From positions 53,009,370-53,073,369 of the forward strand of contig CM054117.1 in assembly GCA_028673005.1 (NCBI GenBank): a stretch of DNA of 64,000 bases, given 5' to 3'. Shown here in pieces: positions 9,694 through 20,902 of this stretch. This stretch comes from Tanypteryx hageni (lineage: Eukaryota; Arthropoda; Insecta; Odonata; Petaluridae). Both the position numbers and the translations under genes were made by a program. The notes under the pieces were generated by a model. That model worked only from the letters and a program-made list of their open reading frames with translations. It had not been told where the DNA came from and ran no database searches. The number at the start of each line of letters is the position of its first letter. The first letter of the stretch is position 1.

Positions 9694-12518
9694 AAATCAT
9701 TCGACTAGCTTGGCCCCATTAAACAGTCTTTAAAAAAATTAATTATTGTCCGCACTTATTAAAATTGGCTGAAATCAAGAGCACAACCGTAAATGGGAGT
9801 CTTGTAGCCGCTAAACAGTAGCTGGAAAATATCTTCAGCAAATTGCAGAATCAGAGTGAATGACATATGAAGAAATATAACCATTGCGCATGCTCATTTA
9901 AATTCTAGTTGACTTATGAAATTAACTTTCAGTTACTGTGCATGTGTTTCCTCTATTTTCTGTCCGTTTTGGTCACGGTTTCGCTGAAATCGTTCGTGTC
10001 CGCATATAAATACAGTTAATATTAATAAGAACGAAATACATTAAGTTAAAACCCAACAAAACTCAACCAGAGAATTTTCTAGATAGTCTTATGGCTGAAT
10101 AAGAATAAGCGCTTATCAAAAATAAAATATCAAGTACTTGTCTTGAGCATCTTTTATATAACCTTGTTACGGCTTGTGAAGATGCCAAAGACAAGTATTT
10201 AATTTTTAAAATTCTGGGAACCAGCGGAACTGCTCTTGATCTTTCATACGTTTCGTTAAGGGTCTCCAAATGCCATTCCTGTATCACTCCGTGAACCTAA
10301 TTGACATTTGCGCAAGGATCTTGTTTTCTGCGTCTCTTTTTCCTTTATCGTCGATAAATCGAATTATGTTTTGGCCAAAAAGTAAAAAAAAAGAGCTAGA
10401 AAAATGGAAATTGAAGCAAATTTGATTCCACGAATGTCAGTTTGATTGAAGGACTTGCAGATTCATCCGCTGTCATAAAAAATACTATGCTCTCAGCAAA
10501 AAGAGCTGATTCTTCTTCCGCTGTCACTCGCAGAGTGGTCCTGTGTGCAGAAAAAATATCGGCGATGAAATTGGGTCGAAAAAGAGTCGGAGGGAAAGTT
10601 CTAGGAAAACAGAATAATAAAATATGCCTTGGGAATACAGAAGTCGTGTTTTTTTCGATAACGCTTAGAAGGCATTCGCGTCTCTATGGTAACGGTGATT
10701 AGGGGAAAATTTCCCAACAGGGGACGTACTCAAAAACGTTAAAAAAAATGGTGGAATTTTTAGAGAGAGCGATTCCGTAAAAGTGCCTATTGACTGCAGC
10801 TGGCGTTCAATTGATACAAACAACGCAATTCGCCCTGCCATTTCGAAACCATTCGAAAAAATATATTTTTTTGAAAGGTTTCGACGGATTGATTTTATGT
10901 TTACTTTATGATCACTTTTAATACTTTCTCTAGCGGAGTTAAAAAAAAAAGAAATTATTCGATCGTTCGTGACACTTATTGCGCATACTATTCCATTTAT
11001 TATTTTTGACGATTCCGGTGTAAAATGTGTAATGCACTTAAAGGCATTATTGTATCTCTAACAAATGGTTATTTAATCAGATTTTAAGTTAGCTTTCGAC
11101 ACATTTATATGAATGACGGTACATAAACCGAATGAATATCACATGGGATTGTTGATAACCCTTCCCCTTTATATTTACCGAATTCATACACATATTGTCA
11201 AAAAATTTCCAATGACTACATAGTATTATCTACTTTTCTTTATCGATAGAACTTTTGAAAATATTTGCTGTATAAAGCGCAATATCCTTTTGTGACTGGT
11301 GTTGATGGCACAGACGGATGTGCCTAAAACTTACCGGAAGGTAGAATTAAAATGAACGAATGAACTTTTGATGATAAAATTTTACACGGGCGATTTTATT
11401 CTCACGCGAGTTTTTGTATATAATCGATATTGTTGAAAATGGACATTTAAATAAGTTTGTTTTGTACAGCGTTTCGGGCATAAGTCGGATGAGCTGCGTA
11501 GTTACACGAACGTTAAAAGCCTATATATGTAGAGATCAACATTTTTTCAATTCCATAAGTCCATCTATCTGTTTTATTTTCCTAATACTCTATCGTTCAC
11601 AATCGATTAAAAGCAATCATGCGCTTAATTGAAATTTTTCGGATCCGGCAAGAATTATCGGGGAGGGAGTTTTGTGTGGATCCCAAAGATCGCATTAGGC
11701 CTTTAATTCCATAAATGGAACAAGGACGCAAAAGAAACTTTCCATGTGAAAATTCGTTCACTAGATCATATTTTCCCGCGATTCTGAATGTTCGCGCGGC
11801 CGGCATATGATCCGCGTTGCATCTTCCTCTAATTCTTTTTGAACTTCCATTACTTTCGAATACGGGAAAAAAATACATTTAAAAATCCAGCTTAACGGGA
11901 ATTTTCATTTTGACGGCTACTATCGCTTACCCCAAGTATTCTGATCGAAGGCATTGATTTGAAAGATTCATTCAAAATTGGATTTCCAATTTTTTTTTAA
12001 TTTCATTCCATTTCCCTTTCAAACCTCTTTGCCGAGCGAATAATTTTTTATTGAAGGATCTATATCTAGTTCTGTTTGAAAGGATAAGCAGATTAAAGTG
12101 ACATTAAATTTCCTAACAGTTACAAAATAAGATGCATATGGATTTTTTAGCTGCGTTATGTAATGTAATGGTCATAACAAATTGATAGTCCTCAATTACT
12201 TAGGTAACTGGAAAAGTTTTAAACACCAAGCTGCTACACTTCTGTTGCTATGGAGTTTAAAAGAGTGCGTTTTCGTCCAATACTTTTGTACGATTTTATA
12301 AGTGATTTAAATGCTACCTCTTGAACGCCTTAGTCAGAATAAAGTTGATTTAGGAGGATAGAACGTTATGTAAATAGAATGTAGGGGTGGATACTTTAAA
12401 AAAACATATTTGTTAAAATCAAGTCATCTTGTTAATTTATCTATCACAAAACTTTACTAGTCATCCTCGTATTACTTACAGAAAAATCGTTTAAAATATT
12501 TTTGTTTTTAGTTCTACG

Positions 12519-12519
<1 letters not shown>
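9694..12519. other. Non-coding, no gene recognised
   Basis: AT-rich sequence with short frames only. The hairpin at 10118-10212 is listed separately. Nothing else identifiable. Confidence 0.5.
10118..10212. repeat. Imperfect hairpin repeat (copy B)
   Basis: Bases 10132-10151 and 10181-10200 are reverse complements with 3 mismatches in 20 (GATGCTCAAGACAAGTACTT against GATGCCAAAGACAAGTATTT). Pairing continues imperfectly outwards. The loop and right arm resemble those of the hairpin at 2635-2784. Confidence 0.5.

Positions 12520-12564
<45 letters not shown>
12520..12564. repeat. (TA)n microsatellite
   Basis: Uninterrupted TA dinucleotides for about 45 bases. Confidence 0.97.
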
Positions 12565-12566
<2 letters not shown>

Positions 12567-15135
12567 CTTCATTTAAGACAGATCGGTCTCATTTAACTGA
12601 TTCTCCTAAAATTAAAGCTCATTCGCAGTCACGGAAGTTATAGCTATCTGCAAATCGCCGAAGCAATGAAAGAAATTTCTATGCAGAAATTTCTTAGGTT
12701 TTTTAAACCTAATAATACAAATAGGAGAACAAACAATTTCCCTTCCCCGATGTCGCTGAGGAGTATTCCTCTACCGTTAAAACGATAAAAAATGTAAAGG
12801 AATTACTTGGTAATAATTAAATTTGGAAAAAAATATTCACCATGTGTATTTCATATAGCTTACAGTGTGTTTACACGCTGCATTTCAAAATGATATTTAA
12901 AACAGGTTACGTGGGGAGTTTGAAAAATCGAGAGACAAAGTAACCCAAAGATTCAGTCGTTATTTTGTCATGTAAACCGTTAAGTAATTTCGTTACGCAA
13001 ATCCAACCCCTTTTTTAAAGCGATCCCAACTCCAGAAATTCGAACGTTTGCGAGTCTTTCCTGGAAAAAATTGTATATTTAAATCACTATACGGCAATGT
13101 TTTAGCATATCTGTCGGCTCCATTATTACTCCATACGCGGTTTCTACTCACGAAGCTGTGCGAACTTGTTTTTTTTTCGTATTACTCCTGAACCGTTAAT
13201 CACCGTGCAATATGACGCAAGTGACCTTTAAAAAGCGCGTTGCCGTAAAACCCTAGAAAATGAAATTAATGAGATTTTTTTTCTCTCTCCTGCATTCTCG
13301 CCGCTGAGGGATGAAAAATGTTTTTTCATTTATTCCGAGTCGGTTCTGTTTGAAACGATACGGAACGCTCTCCTCTTAGGTAACGCTCTTGAATTTGCTT
13401 TTTTTTCTTTAAACTGTCGTAGTTCGCGCGTTACGCATTCTATTCTCTTACTTGCTACGAGTCCGAGACTTTACGAACAACTCTATAATACTTTATAATC
13501 GCAGTTTTTCTCTTTTATTCGCTGACTAATCGCGTGTTTGTAGGATCTAGGCATTTTTGACCGAAACGGAAGAAAAATAAAGTTTGACGCTAGTTCCTGA
13601 CGTTATACATGCAGCAATCGAATGATTTATTAAGGCATATGAAAATCAACGCGGCATTACGTCACGGAATTAGCGCGTTTTTCGTACTAGCCATAATCCC
13701 AAGAACTTTATTTATTTTCGTTTGTTTAACATTGATAATCGCATTATCATGGCCGATGAATATTTAGACAACCATTAACGAATGCATACCGTTACACGGG
13801 CAATTATACGGTATTAATTTCGTTATCAGTCCTCCGTTCTTTATTTTTAAATCTACCGCTTTGTTGGATAAACAGTTTTGTTCTGCCCTTCCCACTAGCA
13901 TATTTTGCTGTTGACGTACTGGTATATTTTTTACAAACTGGTAGATATTTTTTTTGCCGTTACGTCTTTAATGGAGCGGATCGTTCGACACTCGCGATTG
14001 AGATGTTTAAATTAAAATTTTAACGCGATAGAGCGATTCTCGTAAATGGTTCGTAATTCCACGGGTATGTACGTGTGCAGCGAGATTTAGCACTCACGAA
14101 GTATTTAATCCCAGAAACTTTTCGAAAATATTTTCCGCCAGTTGTATAAATTATTACGCCATTATGATAGAGATTAATTCAGATAATCCGGTTGCTTAAC
14201 TAACGCTCTTGCGTTGAGCACAATGGCTAAAATCGAGTCAAAAGTTGTTATCGATCAAAATTATTGTCATCATGCTTAGGTGGAATTTAAGATTAAACGA
14301 TTTTTTCCGTAAAGTAGTTATAGTAATATTTTTAGTAGTTTATCACAATTTTCTTCTTTGAAAAATATTTATTAATTCCTCTTCTGGACTGCCCTTTTTT
14401 AAATGAAAAAACGTCAATTATGTTTATTTTGTCCCTCTGTTTGTGCTCAATTATCAACCGCTTAACGGATTTCAACATACTAGGGTCAAATCTATTAATG
14501 AAGGCTGCCATTTTACCGTTACGTATATGAGAATATTTTTTGGAACACGAGACCAAGTTAGTATATTTTTGTCATATCACTTTATTAAAATCGCTTATAT
14601 AGATATGTAGTTTACGTGGTGTAAGTGGCATCTGAATATTGCTCAATCAGGGCCGCCACATAACTGAAAATGAAATCTGAAATTACAACTATTTAATCCT
14701 GTTGAAAAATCATCAATTACCATAAGAAAGTTGAGAATGCCGGATGAGATTTTAGAATCCACTATCAGCGATTCACCGCTTATAACGACTGCCTTGTAGA
14801 CGAAGCCTCATGTTTTTTTCCTCAGCCTTAATATGGCTTTTATAGAGACTATTTTTTATTTCAGTCATATGGTGAACTCGGTAATTCTATCTTCCTGAAT
14901 CCTTCCATAGAACTACTATATCTTTGGTATTTAGAAAAGTTTTTAAATGTAGCGAGATAATGATGAATTTGAATGTTTTCGCTCTATCAGGCTGGCCAAG
15001 TTCGCGAAATACAAAAATTGAAAATTCAATTCCTGAAATACCTGAGAGAGGCGCCTCTAATTTATTTACCACTTTACACCTGAATTACTCTGTTTTTAAA
15101 TACTTCGTAGCAATTATCGAAGGATAAAGCTTGTT
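12565..15135. other. Non-coding; CG-containing stretch 13120-14230
   Basis: No gene recognised. Between about 13120 and 14230 CG dinucleotides and TTAAT/ATTA words are denser than around it, without ORFs or repeat signatures. This might be regulatory, but no stronger evidence is visible. Confidence 0.4.
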
Positions 15136-15143
15136 ACCTAAGG

Positions 15144-15460
15144 CAGAGCTTCTCAGCCGGTGTGTCACGGCACACTGGTGTGCCGCGAGGAAGCCCTTGG
15201 TGTGCCGCCGCACATTGTAGAATGAAAATATTTGTAATATTACATTATGTATGTACTTAATTTGCAACAAAATAATTTAATAAGTTAAATGTTATTTTAA
15301 CAGAAATGACAGTATTGAACATTTTTATTCTACTTTTAGTGTTTTCTTCTTTAAAATGTGCATTAAAACAGTGAAACTAACAAGGATACGGTTTGGTGTG
15401 CCGCGAGATTTGAGCAAGTATGTAAGTGTGCCGTGGAGTAAAATAGGTTGAGAAGCACTG
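15144..15460. mobile_element. Non-autonomous hAT-type MITE (317 bp)
   Basis: Ends are CAGAGCTTCTCAGCCGG and the reverse complement of CAGTGCTTCTCAACCTA. An exact 8-bp target-site duplication ACCTAAGG flanks it at 15136-15143 and 15461-15468. Subterminal repeats of GTGTGCCGCG occur at both ends. The interior is AT-rich with no transposase. The TIR start (CAG..CTTCTCA), the duplication length and the subterminal repeats together identify a hAT-superfamily miniature element. It sits in otherwise featureless DNA. Confidence 0.92.
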
Positions 15461-15468
15461 ACCTAAGG

Positions 15469-17298
15469 GATCAATTGAATTTGTATTACGGAACGTCAAT
15501 TCCATGTAAATTTTTGAACGCTACAATTTCATAAGCCAACTTCTAACAGTGACGAAAAAAAATCCTCCATCCATGCCCTTTCCGCTTATGCTGTATTTAT
15601 TAAAATGAGCATGGAAAATTTCACTTGAATAAACAAAAGACTTTTTTTTTAACGACATCGCTTTTTATCTCTTTATATCGCGCTGATTCCAGGAAAGGCT
15701 TTTAATAGACACGCCGGACGAAATTTTTCTCTCCCGGACTTGATCCTAACGGATTGTTACATTCCTTCGCGGATCCTTTAGCACGTATGTGCATGTATGT
15801 GTTAAAAAAGAAGAAGAAAAAATCCGACCTTCTCATTTGTCCGCCCGTGATACCGGCCTTAGCGCATGCATCGGCCGAGGCGAGAGAAGTGTGAGGAGAT
15901 GTGAAAAGAGAGGAGGGGAAGGAGGAGGGTAGGTTAGGGTGAGGGAATGTAATCTCTCCTTACCCATCCAGTTGCACGGTCAGAGAGATTTAGGAGGCAT
16001 AGTGGGAAGAATGGAGGGGGAGTGGGGAGTGAGGAAAAGGGGAGAGAGAGGGGGGGAGAGACCTTGGACCAACTAATGGCCACCGCAGATAGCGTGAGAG
16101 GCGGAATCCCTTAGGCATCCTCGCCTACTCCCCCTCACTATGCTTAGCCTCCCGAGTTGCATTCCACCGGGGAGGATTATGGGAAGGATGAAGGGTGTGG
16201 GGGAGGCGGAGGGGGAGAGAGAGAGAGAGGCCGAGAAATGGAGCTGGAGAAAGGATGAAGAAGGGCCGGAGTAAGTGGGGGAGGGAAAAAATGTGGGTGG
16301 AAGGAGGCGGGAGGAGGTTCGGGGTCTTCGGCGGCGTGGAGGAGTTGGGGTTGGTTTGCGTAAGGTGAGGAGGTGGAGGAGTTGAGGATGCGAGAGTTAA
16401 AGGTTGGAAGGTGGGAAAGAATGCACGGATCGGGATCGGAATTGAAGGGAAGGGAATAAAAGTGGAAGAGGGAAGTTTATGGGGTAGATGAAGAAGGAAC
16501 ACTGGGATGGAGGGAAATTGAGAAGGTGTTTAAGGTGAATGAGAAATGAGGAATGGAATAGAAATGCGCAATGTGTAAACAACCGAGACTATTAAAAAGT
16601 TTTTATTAAATCATCTTTGGAATGTAAATTAAAAGACGGTATATAATTTACGAAAACGAGGTGCCATAGTTCACATATTTCAGGTTCTGAGTGGATTCAC
16701 AGTGTGTCATAAATATTATCTAAAACAATATCACACCTAAATTTACAAAGACACTTTTTTTGGAAATTTGCATTAGTCATTAAATTTCTAAACTTTTGAA
16801 ATTAATCTTACATTTTTGCATTAATTATTTGCTTTGAGCCAATGTGCACAATAAATTCATAGTTGGAAGAAACGGCACCTATGGTAAAGGTTTAGGAAAC
16901 AGGTATCAACAAAAAGTTATGTTCCTTCGTTTCAGTAAATAAATTTTCCATTATAATTAAAATGTCTTTTACTCCAATATAAAATAAATATTTATTTAAA
17001 CGAAAATACATTTTTATTATCTTTTTTGGTAGTCGTTTGGCGCCATAGCAAATGCGAGGTTCGCCATCCCCTAATTACGGAACTGGCGTCCAAGAATGTA
17101 ATTAGTTGGTCGAAATATTTTAATTCGGTTGAAATGAGCGTCGTAGGGGCGGTAATTAAATTTCTGATAGTTGAAGATGAAAATTTGACATATTTCTCCT
17201 TGATCTCATTAAGCGTGTACACATTTTAAAATGAGAATATTCCTAATCCATTTAGCCATGTATCCGTCCAAGTTCCCAGTAGATATCCAAATTCTCTC
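15469..17298. other. Non-coding; purine-rich tract 15888-16480
   Basis: 15888-16480 is a purine-rich tract (GGAGG, GAGAGA words). The minus-strand frames across it encode low-complexity Pro/Ser/Leu protein and are rejected. The remainder is AT-rich with no recognised gene. Confidence 0.6.
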
Positions 17299-17300
17299 TA

Positions 17301-17339
<39 letters not shown>
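17299..17339. repeat. (TA)n microsatellite, left flank of Penelope-like copy
   Basis: TA dinucleotides with a single G interruption, ending exactly where the inverted Penelope-like fragment begins. Confidence 0.95.
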
Positions 17340-17341
<2 letters not shown>

Positions 17342-17591
17342 ATGTCAACAAGGTGTTGGGATGAGGAAACCCTCTCTCTCTCTCTCTCTGTAGCTGAAGA
17401 AGGAGTAGTTCCGAAAGCTTTACGTTTGTGATGTTTCTGTGTTTTTGTGTTATTTTACGTGTGTCGCTTCGACATCCCCGGGGCCTCGCCAACCTGAAGT
17501 CGTCTGATTGGTGAGTGCTCACTGGGTTTCCTCATCCCAACACCTTGTTGACATCCATATATTCATTTTACCTTTCCTTTTCCGTAAGTTG
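17340..17591 (+). mobile_element. Short Penelope-like copy with inverted end
   Basis: From about 17391 it matches the 3' part of the minus-strand element at 35447-35640. Shared phrases in order are GCTGAAGAAGG, TGTGTTTTTGTGTT, TTTACGTGTGTCGCTTCGAC, GTGTCCGCTGGG-like, CAACACCTTGTTG and CCTTTTCTTTTCC-like. It carries no coding sequence. Its end is duplicated in reverse: 17340-17372 is the exact reverse complement of 17524-17556, and the pairing runs a few bases into the TA tracts. A (CT)n run (17372-17390) separates the inverted piece from the body. Severe 5' truncation with an inverted end is common for Penelope-like copies. Confidence 0.72.
17394..17416 (+). ncRNA. Hammerhead-ribozyme-like core
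   Basis: CTGAAGA fits the conserved CUGANGA box. It is followed by a stem-loop (GGA / UCC around GUAGU) and then GAAA, the second conserved box. Hammerhead motifs are known in terminal regions of Penelope-like elements. I could not resolve stem III, the cleavage triplet or stem I, so activity is unproven. Confidence 0.4.

Positions 17592-17647
<56 letters not shown>
17592..17647. repeat. (TA)n microsatellite
   Basis: About 28 TA dinucleotides between the Penelope-like copy and the first base of the RTE-1 leader. Confidence 0.97.
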
Positions 17648-17650
<3 letters not shown>

Positions 17651-17651
<1 letters not shown>

Positions 17652-17746
17652 TGGTGGTGTAGTGGTTAGCGTGTCGGCTTTCTATTGCAAAGTTCGGGGG
17701 TTCAAACCCCTCGAATGGAGGTTTTATTTATAAAAAAAAAAAAAAA
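17651..17746 (+). other. tRNA-like sequence plus poly(A) in the RTE-1 leader
   Basis: TGGTGTAGTGG (17655-17665) fits a Pol III A box and GGTTCAAACCC (17699-17709) fits a B box, about 34 bases apart. The T arm folds (GGGGG / CCCTC around TTCAAAC) and a D arm is possible with wobble pairs. The anticodon stem and acceptor stem do not pair, so it is not a functional tRNA. It ends in TTTATTTATAAA and about 15 A residues, like a short SINE. Either a SINE lies just upstream of RTE-1 or the tRNA-like head is part of its promoter. Confidence 0.6.
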
Positions 17747-17946
17747 CTATCATCAGTGCCTGGCAGTAGGCAGCAGTACTGTCAGTATGGTATAGAGCCG
17801 AAAACAAATGATGTTGGTTGGGTCTATATCCAATACAGCTGTAGGCGTGATCAGGACGATTTGAACGGCTACAGTACTGCGATGTGGAAAGCAAGAGGGA
17901 AACTACCACATTACAATCCCTAGTAAAGATTATATGGTTGGACAAT

Positions 17947-20880
17947 ATGAGTTCTCTCGAGGTAAAACAATCCGGAGGTAAAATAGTCCCCCAATCGGAT
18001 CTCCGGGCGGGGACTGCCTTGAGGAAAACATTTGTCGAAAGTAAATTACGAATAGGGACTTGGAACGTAAGAACTATGAGAAAGGCAGGAAAGCTAGAGA
18101 ACTTGAAAGAAGAAATGAGAAGAAATAGAGTTGACATTATAGGGCTAAGCGAAACTAGATGGGAGGGAGAAGGACAGTTCGACTCGGAAGAATTCACGGT
18201 AGTTTATTCTGGAGGAAATAGTGGGGAAAGGGGAGTAGCTCTGGTACTTAGGAAAGATATGATGAAAAGCGTGACAAAGATAATAGCAACGAACGATAGA
18301 CTGATGGCAATAAAGCTAAAAGCAGTCCCAGTGGACATGCTGATAATCCAGGTATATATGCCAACGTCAGCTCATGACGATGAAGAAATAGATGAGATCT
18401 ATGAGCAAATTAATGAAATTTACGAAGAAGACGGAAGAGGAAAGGTAAACTGCATAATAATGGGAGATTGGAACAGCATAGTCGGAGAAGGACAGGAAGA
18501 AAATGTTGTCGGGCAATACGGACTTGGGAAGAGAAATCGAGGAGGGGAGAAACTCGTAGAATTCTGCATCAATAATGACCTTGTAGTGACTAATACATGG
18601 TTCAAAAACCATAAACGAAGGTTATACACATGGAAAAGCCCAGGAGATAGAATGAGATGCCAAATAGATTACATCCTTGTAAAACAAAGATTTAGGAACA
18701 GCATAAAGAACGCCAAGGCATTGCAAGGAGCAGACATTGATTCAGATCACAGCCTTCTAATACTTGACGTGAGTACAAAGCTCAAACAAATAAGAAAAAC
18801 GAGAAGAGAAAGACAGACCTGGGACCTAGAAAAACTGAAAGAAAGGCAGGATGTAGTCAGCATGAAGTTGGAAGATAACCTAAGAAAGTTGGAAAACAAA
18901 CCGAAGACCGTCGATATAGAATGGGATGAAATTAAAACCAGTATCAAGGATACCTTGGATAAAGAGATTGGAAAACAAGAGAAGAAAATCAGAAAACCAT
19001 GGATCACGAAGGAAATGCTGGAGAAAATGGATGAGAGACGAAAATGGAAAAACGTTAACAGTGAAGAAGGTAGAGCCAACTATAGGCGTATAAACAATGA
19101 GTTGAGAAGGGTAACAGATAAAGCTAGAGAAAATTGGCTAAAAGGAAAATGTGATGAAATAGAACAAATGGAGAAATTAGGACGGTACGATATGATGTAC
19201 GCTAAGGCACTGGAATTAGAAGATAAGAAGTCGAATGGAATTTGTGGTAAAGGAATTATGAATACGGATGGGAAGATAGTCTCAGAAACAAAGGATGTAG
19301 CACAGGTATGGGAAGAATACATTAAGGAATTATACAGCAAACAGACAGGAGCGGCAAAAATAGAACTGGAAAATGAGGAAAACATTGAAGAAGACAACTT
19401 AGGACCAAGTATTATGGAGAGCGAAGTAGAAAAAGCGATAATGGAACTTAAGAAGGGGAAAGCCACGGGCAGCGATGGAATACCGGCTGAGATACTTAAA
19501 GTCATAGGATCAGAAGGACTAAAAGCGATCACGAAATTAATTAATAAGATTTACGACACGGGAGAGTGGCCTCAGGATTTTCTAGAAGTAACAATGATCC
19601 CTCTAAAGAAGAAGCCAAAGGCAATGCAGTGTAAAGATTACAGAACTATAAGCCTTCTGTCACACACATCGAAGATCATCACGAGGATTCTTAATAAAAG
19701 GCTGGAGAAAAAGGCAGAAGAAATAATAGGGGAAGATCAATTCGGTTTCAGAAAAGGACGAGGAACTAGAGATGCTATAGGAGTAGTTAGAATCATATCA
19801 GAAAGGGCAATAGAATACAGTCAAGATATCTGCGCATGTTTCGTAGACTGGCAGAAGGCCTTTGATAGAGTAAATTGGGTAAAGTTGATGAAGATATTAA
19901 AGGATATAGGTGTAGACTGGAAAGACAGGAGACTGATTAGGAATCTATATGAGAATCAAGTTGTAAAGGTCAGGTTTGAGAATGTAGACACCTGCGGAAT
20001 AAATATCGGTAGAGGAGTAAGACAAGGCTGCTGCCTATCGCCAACCCTATTCAATATATATGGAGAAAGTCTAATGCAAGAAGCTTTAGAAGGCACAGGG
20101 GATTTCAAAATTGGAGGAAGGATTATAAGAACAGTAAAATACGCAGATGATCAAGTACTTCTAGCAAGAAAGGAAGAGGAGCTACAAAAAATGATAAATA
20201 GACTAGTGATAACAGGTAGAAAATACGGTATGGAAATAAATACAGAAAAATCCAAGGTAATTCGAATATCGGGTAAAGAAGAGAATCTGAACATAACTAT
20301 TGGGGGAAAGCCATTAGAACAAGTTTCAGAATATAAATACCTTGGAAGTATCATAACACGAGAGGCAAAATGTACGGATGAGATCAAAACTAGAATAGGA
20401 AAAGCAAAAGGGGCTTTCAGGAGAAAGAAACAACTACTTACAGGGAATATAAGGGAAGATATCCGCAAGAAGTTGATAAAATGCTACGTATGGAGTATAG
20501 CATTGTATGGGGCAGAAACATGGACGCTAAGGAAAAATGACATCAAATACTTGGAAAGCTTTGAAATGTGGACTTGGAGGAGAATGCTGAAGATAAAATG
20601 GACAGATAGGATGAAAAACGATGAAGTTCTACGAAGAATAGGAGAGAAGCGAATGATTATACAGACTATCAGAAAGAGGAAGGCTAACTGGGTTGGACAT
20701 TACCTGAGGAGAGAGAGTATGATTAAAGACGTGTTAGAAGGAAAACTAGATGGGAAAAGGGAAAGAGGTAGGAAAAGGTTTCAGCTGATAGACGATTTGA
20801 AAGGGAAAGAGAGATATCAAGATATAAAGAGGACAGCGGAAAATAGGAGTATATGGAGAACCAGGTTTAACCATGAATAA
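17947..20880 (+). CDS. RTE-1 endonuclease/reverse transcriptase polyprotein
   Basis: Nicks target DNA and copies the element RNA at the nick (target-primed reverse transcription). Numbering from the upstream in-frame ATG at 17884: the endonuclease/exonuclease/phosphatase domain spans about 54-295, with TWNVRT (59-64), LSETRW (88-93), GDWNS (194-198), DYILV (262-266) and SDH (287-289). The reverse transcriptase spans about 500-830, with QFGFRKGRGT, FVDWQKAFDRV (catalytic Asp 655), RGVRQGCCLSP and YADD (753-756). A C-terminal domain follows (YGAETWTL, RKRKANWVGHYLRR, then basic). I chose 17947 because RTE-2 aligns from MSSLEV onward, and the 21 codons before it correspond to non-coding leader in RTE-2. 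The frame is unbroken and all catalytic residues are present, so the protein may still work. Confidence 0.93.
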   Translation: MSSLEVKQSGGKIVPQSDLRAGTALRKTFVESKLRIGTWNVRTMRKAGKLENLKEEMRRNRVDIIGLSETRWEGEGQFDSEEFTVVYSGGNSGERGVALVLRKDMMKSVTKIIATNDRLMAIKLKAVPVDMLIIQVYMPTSAHDDEEIDEIYEQINEIYEEDGRGKVNCIIMGDWNSIVGEGQEENVVGQYGLGKRNRGGEKLVEFCINNDLVVTNTWFKNHKRRLYTWKSPGDRMRCQIDYILVKQRFRNSIKNAKALQGADIDSDHSLLILDVSTKLKQIRKTRRERQTWDLEKLKERQDVVSMKLEDNLRKLENKPKTVDIEWDEIKTSIKDTLDKEIGKQEKKIRKPWITKEMLEKMDERRKWKNVNSEEGRANYRRINNELRRVTDKARENWLKGKCDEIEQMEKLGRYDMMYAKALELEDKKSNGICGKGIMNTDGKIVSETKDVAQVWEEYIKELYSKQTGAAKIELENEENIEEDNLGPSIMESEVEKAIMELKKGKATGSDGIPAEILKVIGSEGLKAITKLINKIYDTGEWPQDFLEVTMIPLKKKPKAMQCKDYRTISLLSHTSKIITRILNKRLEKKAEEIIGEDQFGFRKGRGTRDAIGVVRIISERAIEYSQDICACFVDWQKAFDRVNWVKLMKILKDIGVDWKDRRLIRNLYENQVVKVRFENVDTCGINIGRGVRQGCCLSPTLFNIYGESLMQEALEGTGDFKIGGRIIRTVKYADDQVLLARKEEELQKMINRLVITGRKYGMEINTEKSKVIRISGKEENLNITIGGKPLEQVSEYKYLGSIITREAKCTDEIKTRIGKAKGAFRRKKQLLTGNIREDIRKKLIKCYVWSIALYGAETWTLRKNDIKYLESFEMWTWRRMLKIKWTDRMKNDEVLRRIGEKRMIIQTIRKRKANWVGHYLRRESMIKDVLEGKLDGKRERGRKRFQLIDDLKGKERYQDIKRTAENRSIWRTRFNHE

Positions 20881-20888
20881 TCACGGAC

Positions 20889-20902
20889 CTGTCTACGGAC
20901 AG
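20889..20902 (+). other. 3' hairpin with UACG tetraloop
   Basis: CTGTC-TACG-GACAG forms a 5-bp stem capped by a UNCG-class tetraloop, 8 bases after the stop codon and just before the (TGA)n tail. RTE-2 has the same stem with UUCG. It is a likely recognition structure for the reverse transcriptase. Confidence 0.6.

Noticed and set aside
16125..16502. 125-codon minus-strand frame
   Set aside because: Shadow of the purine-rich tract; low-complexity Pro/Ser/Leu protein.
17651..17720. Functional tRNA gene
   Set aside because: A and B boxes and a T arm are present, but the anticodon and acceptor stems do not pair.
17515..17733. 72-codon + strand frame ending in the tRNA-like region
   Set aside because: Composed of Penelope-like terminal sequence, a TA tract and the tRNA-like fragment; not a gene.
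17747..17800. HDV-like fold at the RTE-1 leader
   Set aside because: A UATCAT/ATGGTA pairing and a small adjacent hairpin can be drawn, but the other helices do not fit and the 5' boundary is uncertain.
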